Shown here piece after piece: positions 61,601 to 64,000 of a stretch of DNA of 64,000 nt. Source of the stretch: Dysidea avara (Eukaryota > Porifera > Demospongiae > Dictyoceratida > Dysideidae). The translations under genes were made by a program, and so were the position numbers. Below the pieces are notes generated by a model. The model saw only the letters and a program-made list of their open reading frames with translations, did no database searches and was not told where the DNA came from. Numbering within the stretch: the first letter of the stretch is position 1; every line of letters starts with the position of its first letter. The stretch covers positions 62,001-126,000 of the forward strand of contig NC_089282.1 in NCBI RefSeq assembly GCF_963678975.1. Reading direction: 5' to 3'.

Positions 61601-64000
61601 AAAAACAATCCAGTGGTGGAACTCGTATTGGCTGGGGTGATTGATCACTCAGCGCGGCGAGGCTATCAGCCTTCACCGGCTTGGGTGATTAGTCGTTCTG
61701 GCGCGAGCCCCGTAGGCTATTAGCCTACACTAAGGCATGTGGGCAACTGTGCTTTATTGCACCGCAAAGAGTGCTTTATTGAACGAATAAAGCACTCTTT
61801 GCGGTGCAATAAAGCACTCTTTGTGGTTGATGAAGCAGTTGGCCGGCTGAGAGTGTACTTTATGATATTTAAAGTACACTTTTTCCTTTGATCTCGCCCA
61901 CGCAAAGTTCTATAATAGTAGTTTAGGGCTTGTAGTAGCTTAAGGGCTTGTAGTAGTTTAGTTCTAGTTGTAGTAGCTTAGGGCTTGTCACAACATCCAA
62001 ATGTGGATATTTGTATGTGTATGACACATTCCCTTATATTATGGTGTTGTAGTCTTCAGAAATTTCTACCCCGAGAATACGTCAAGATCAAAGGCATTGA
62101 GAAGTCCATTTTCGCTGTAAGTGGGAGGGGGTATGTTAAGTTGTGTTGCTATGGTGATATATTTAAGGAACATCGTAAACTACACAATATGTCAGAACTC
62201 AATGCAAAGTTCCGTTACATCCAGCTGTGTCGATCATTGAGAACTTATGGTGTAACTTTCTTCCTTGTTAAAGAGAAAATGAAGGGACGTAATCGTCTTG
62301 TGCCTCGTCTCCTTGGAATTACCAAGGAGTCAGTCATGAGAGTGGATGAGAACACTAAACAAGTGTTGAAAACATGGCCTTTGACAACAGTACGTCGCTG
62401 GGCAGCCTCTCCTAATAGTTTCACACTTGACTTTGGTGACTATTCTGAAGCATACTATTCAGTACAGACAACTGAAGGAGAGACTATATCACAATTGATC
62501 GCTGGATACATTGACATCATTATTAAGAAGGTTTTTTTTTGTTGGTTTACTGTGCTGTACAGTTATCAATATGTTACCTAGAAACAAGCTGTTCACAAAC
62601 AACTTGATCCTGATGATGAAGAAAGTGCCATCAGTGAATTCCAAGTTGGTGGGATGAGGTAAGGGAAATCCCCTTATACTGATTGAAGGGTGTGTCACAT
62701 ATTGCTACAGGGCAGACATGACATCATTTTCAGCTGGTGGGCAAGGCATGGGCTCAGAAGAGGGTGTGGTGCATCACGGCGAAATGCAAAGTGTTAAACA
62801 AGACAGTATGTGCTCTATTATGTTAGAATATGATGTGACATACACACGTGCACACAGACCAGCTACAAATGCATCAAGACGAAGGTGCCCAACATGGTGT
62901 CATGACAGGAAGTGGAGCTTACCGGGAATACCCACAGGGAATGGTAAGCCTTCCCCCTGAGAGAATTGTCTTATCATGCTATATAGGGACCAATGAGTGG
63001 GCAGCTATTAGAAGCACAGAAGAGACTGCAGGCCAACTTAGATGGTGCCCTAGAGGCTTGCAATGCAGTGTTGACTGAGTGTGGAACTTCAGCTGACTTG
63101 CCTCCAATTGGCACTGATAGTGTACGTTACCTTGGTTACTGAAGACAAAGTATTATTGTATTTGAAACAGGCGTCGGTTGCTTGGCGACAAAACACCATG
63201 GATGTTGCCCAACAAAATGTCAGCTCTGCCTTGTCAGCCATTTTGGCGTCAACTGCTGCCATAGTAACGCTAACTGGTACAGGAGATCCTTCAGACATCA
63301 ACTACACTGCAGCTGGAGCTGCAGTCACTACAATGTTAGTCCCCAGATGTGTTTCCCTGTAATCCCTACTGGTTACCTGTAGTTCCACCAACTTGACTGA
63401 ACTAGCTAAAGCTTGTCGACTAATTGCTGCATTGAAGGGCCACGGCAAAGGTAGTGATGATTTGTTGGATGCTGCTAGAAAACTTGCAGCAGCAACAGCC
63501 AACTTGCTAAACTCTGCTCAGCCAGAAAAACTGGAGGTATCTAAATGATTAATCTTATTGTACCAGTGTAATCCCTTCCTTGTGGTGATTAGAACAGGCA
63601 GGAGTTGCTGCAGGGTGCAGTAGAGATGGGTGAAACTGCTGGTAACTTGTTGTTATTGGCTGGAAGTTGTGAAGTGGATAAGAAGACACAAGATGGACTG
63701 GTAACTATGGCTAAAGCCGTAACCACAGCAACAGCAGCACTAGTAAACAATGCTCGGATGGTTGCTCAAAAGTGCGAGGACCAAGCCCTCCAAAATCAGG
63801 TTGTAAATGCTGCTAAACTGACTGCCATGGCAACTCAGGCCCTTATCACATGCACCAAAGTGCTGGCGCCATGTATAGATAGTCAATTGTGCCAAGAACA
63901 ACTCATGGAGGCTTGCAAACTAGTTGCTGCAGCTGTTGAGAAGATCGTGATGGCTGCACAGGTGTGTATCTGTAGTGTTGCTGTGTCTAGTGTGTCTGTC
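55654..64000 (+). CDS. TLN-like: Talin, N-terminal head and first rod helices (runs off window)
   Basis: ATG at 55654. First exon gives LSLRISIVKSNNVKMMQFDE and IIRERVPDA, the talin F0 domain. Later exons: EYGLFKPDEDPVKGRWLEQG (55839-55934), DLLEYRKKMRPLRVKTLDGT (55982-56056), VDDSQNVGELIKTC (56114-56168), the F1 insert and KKLDAMKKRLHTDDELAWL (56300-56516), FHFSDQNVDRNDP, DGSHPATKDEAVQFAALQCQ, VQFGNHNEAKHKPGFLE (61092-), then F2-F3 at 62054-62531 (LPREYVKIKGIEKSIF, MRVDENTKQVLKTWPLTTV). Rod bundle exons follow from 62710. Talin links integrin tails to actin; F3 binds beta-integrin. Confidence 0.95.
57656..59815. repeat. 17-bp minisatellite, about 125 copies, in a talin intron
   Basis: Unit (C/T)CC(A/G)TCCA(G/C)TAGTCAGT, recurring with little length change for 2.16 kb. 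Variants CCC, CTC and TAT are interspersed in short runs. It lies in the 4.3-kb intron between VQFAALQCQ and VQFGNHNEA. Confidence 0.95.
60227..60830. mobile_element. hAT-type MITE in a talin intron
   Basis: Ends TAGTGTTGCACTGAT and inverse ATCAGTGCAACACTG. Flanks ATCATATG and ATTATATG differ by one base, consistent with an old 8-bp duplication. No transposase frame. Confidence 0.75.
61185..61280. repeat. Perfect inverted repeat (AAAGTACTCGGCCG...)
   Basis: GCTATATGAAAAATAAAGTA and its complement surround a 17-bp centre. Long hairpin in a talin intron. Confidence 0.85.
61736..61890. repeat. Inverted repeat with TGCTTTATTGCACCGCAAAG
   Basis: The arms TGCTTTATTGCACCGCAAAG and CTTTGCGGTGCAATAAAGCA form a 35-bp stem near 61750-61820. 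Further imperfect copies of the arm lie to 61880. No coding capacity. Confidence 0.8.

Overview
This is metazoan nuclear DNA. The host genes are split by short GT-AG introns and encode talin, a CSDE1/UNR-type cold-shock protein, an NME5-type NDK, a CTDSPL2-type phosphatase and an SDR epimerase. The many small inverted-repeat transposons, minisatellites and compact introns suggest a sponge-like or other early-branching animal. That placement is an inference and no species is claimed.

Left third (40-21,572): one nested insertion. A BEL/Pao LTR retroelement on the minus strand runs from its 3' LTR (45-236) to its 5' LTR (21,361-21,567), flanked by the 5-bp duplication GAGTT. It is split exactly at the junction of 5' LTR and primer-binding site by a 14.8-kb DNA transposon (6,580-21,357). 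That transposon has its own 9-bp duplication AAATGTCGC and related inverted ends. A further small inverted-repeat element sits inside the retroelement pol gene.

The 14.8-kb transposon is the most unusual object here. It has two minus-strand genes. The upstream gene (15,351-19,258) is a zinc-finger plus DDE/RNase-H-type transposase with one intron and four frame breaks, all at A/T runs. The downstream gene (7,792-14,916) is an apparent ubiquitin-specific-protease-like protein. Its middle is an array of 29 related small exons, mostly exactly 87 nt, separated by 39-50 nt introns. Splice phases agree across every junction I checked, so the tandem repeat appears to be an exon array and not non-coding satellite. 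The subterminal regions carry short repeated motifs, recalling Foldback/MULE-like elements.

Middle (21,573-44,400): two compact convergent host genes, CTDSPL2-like (+, to 29,394) and NME5-like (-, 29,592-32,851), set in a region full of non-autonomous transposons (several with readable target duplications), LINE 3' remnants and minisatellites.

Right (44,400-64,000): a CSDE1-like gene (+), convergent with an SDR epimerase gene (-) which is divergent from talin (+). Talin enters its rod region and runs off the window. Large introns of CSDE1 and talin hold 2.2-kb minisatellites of about 75-bp and 17-bp period.
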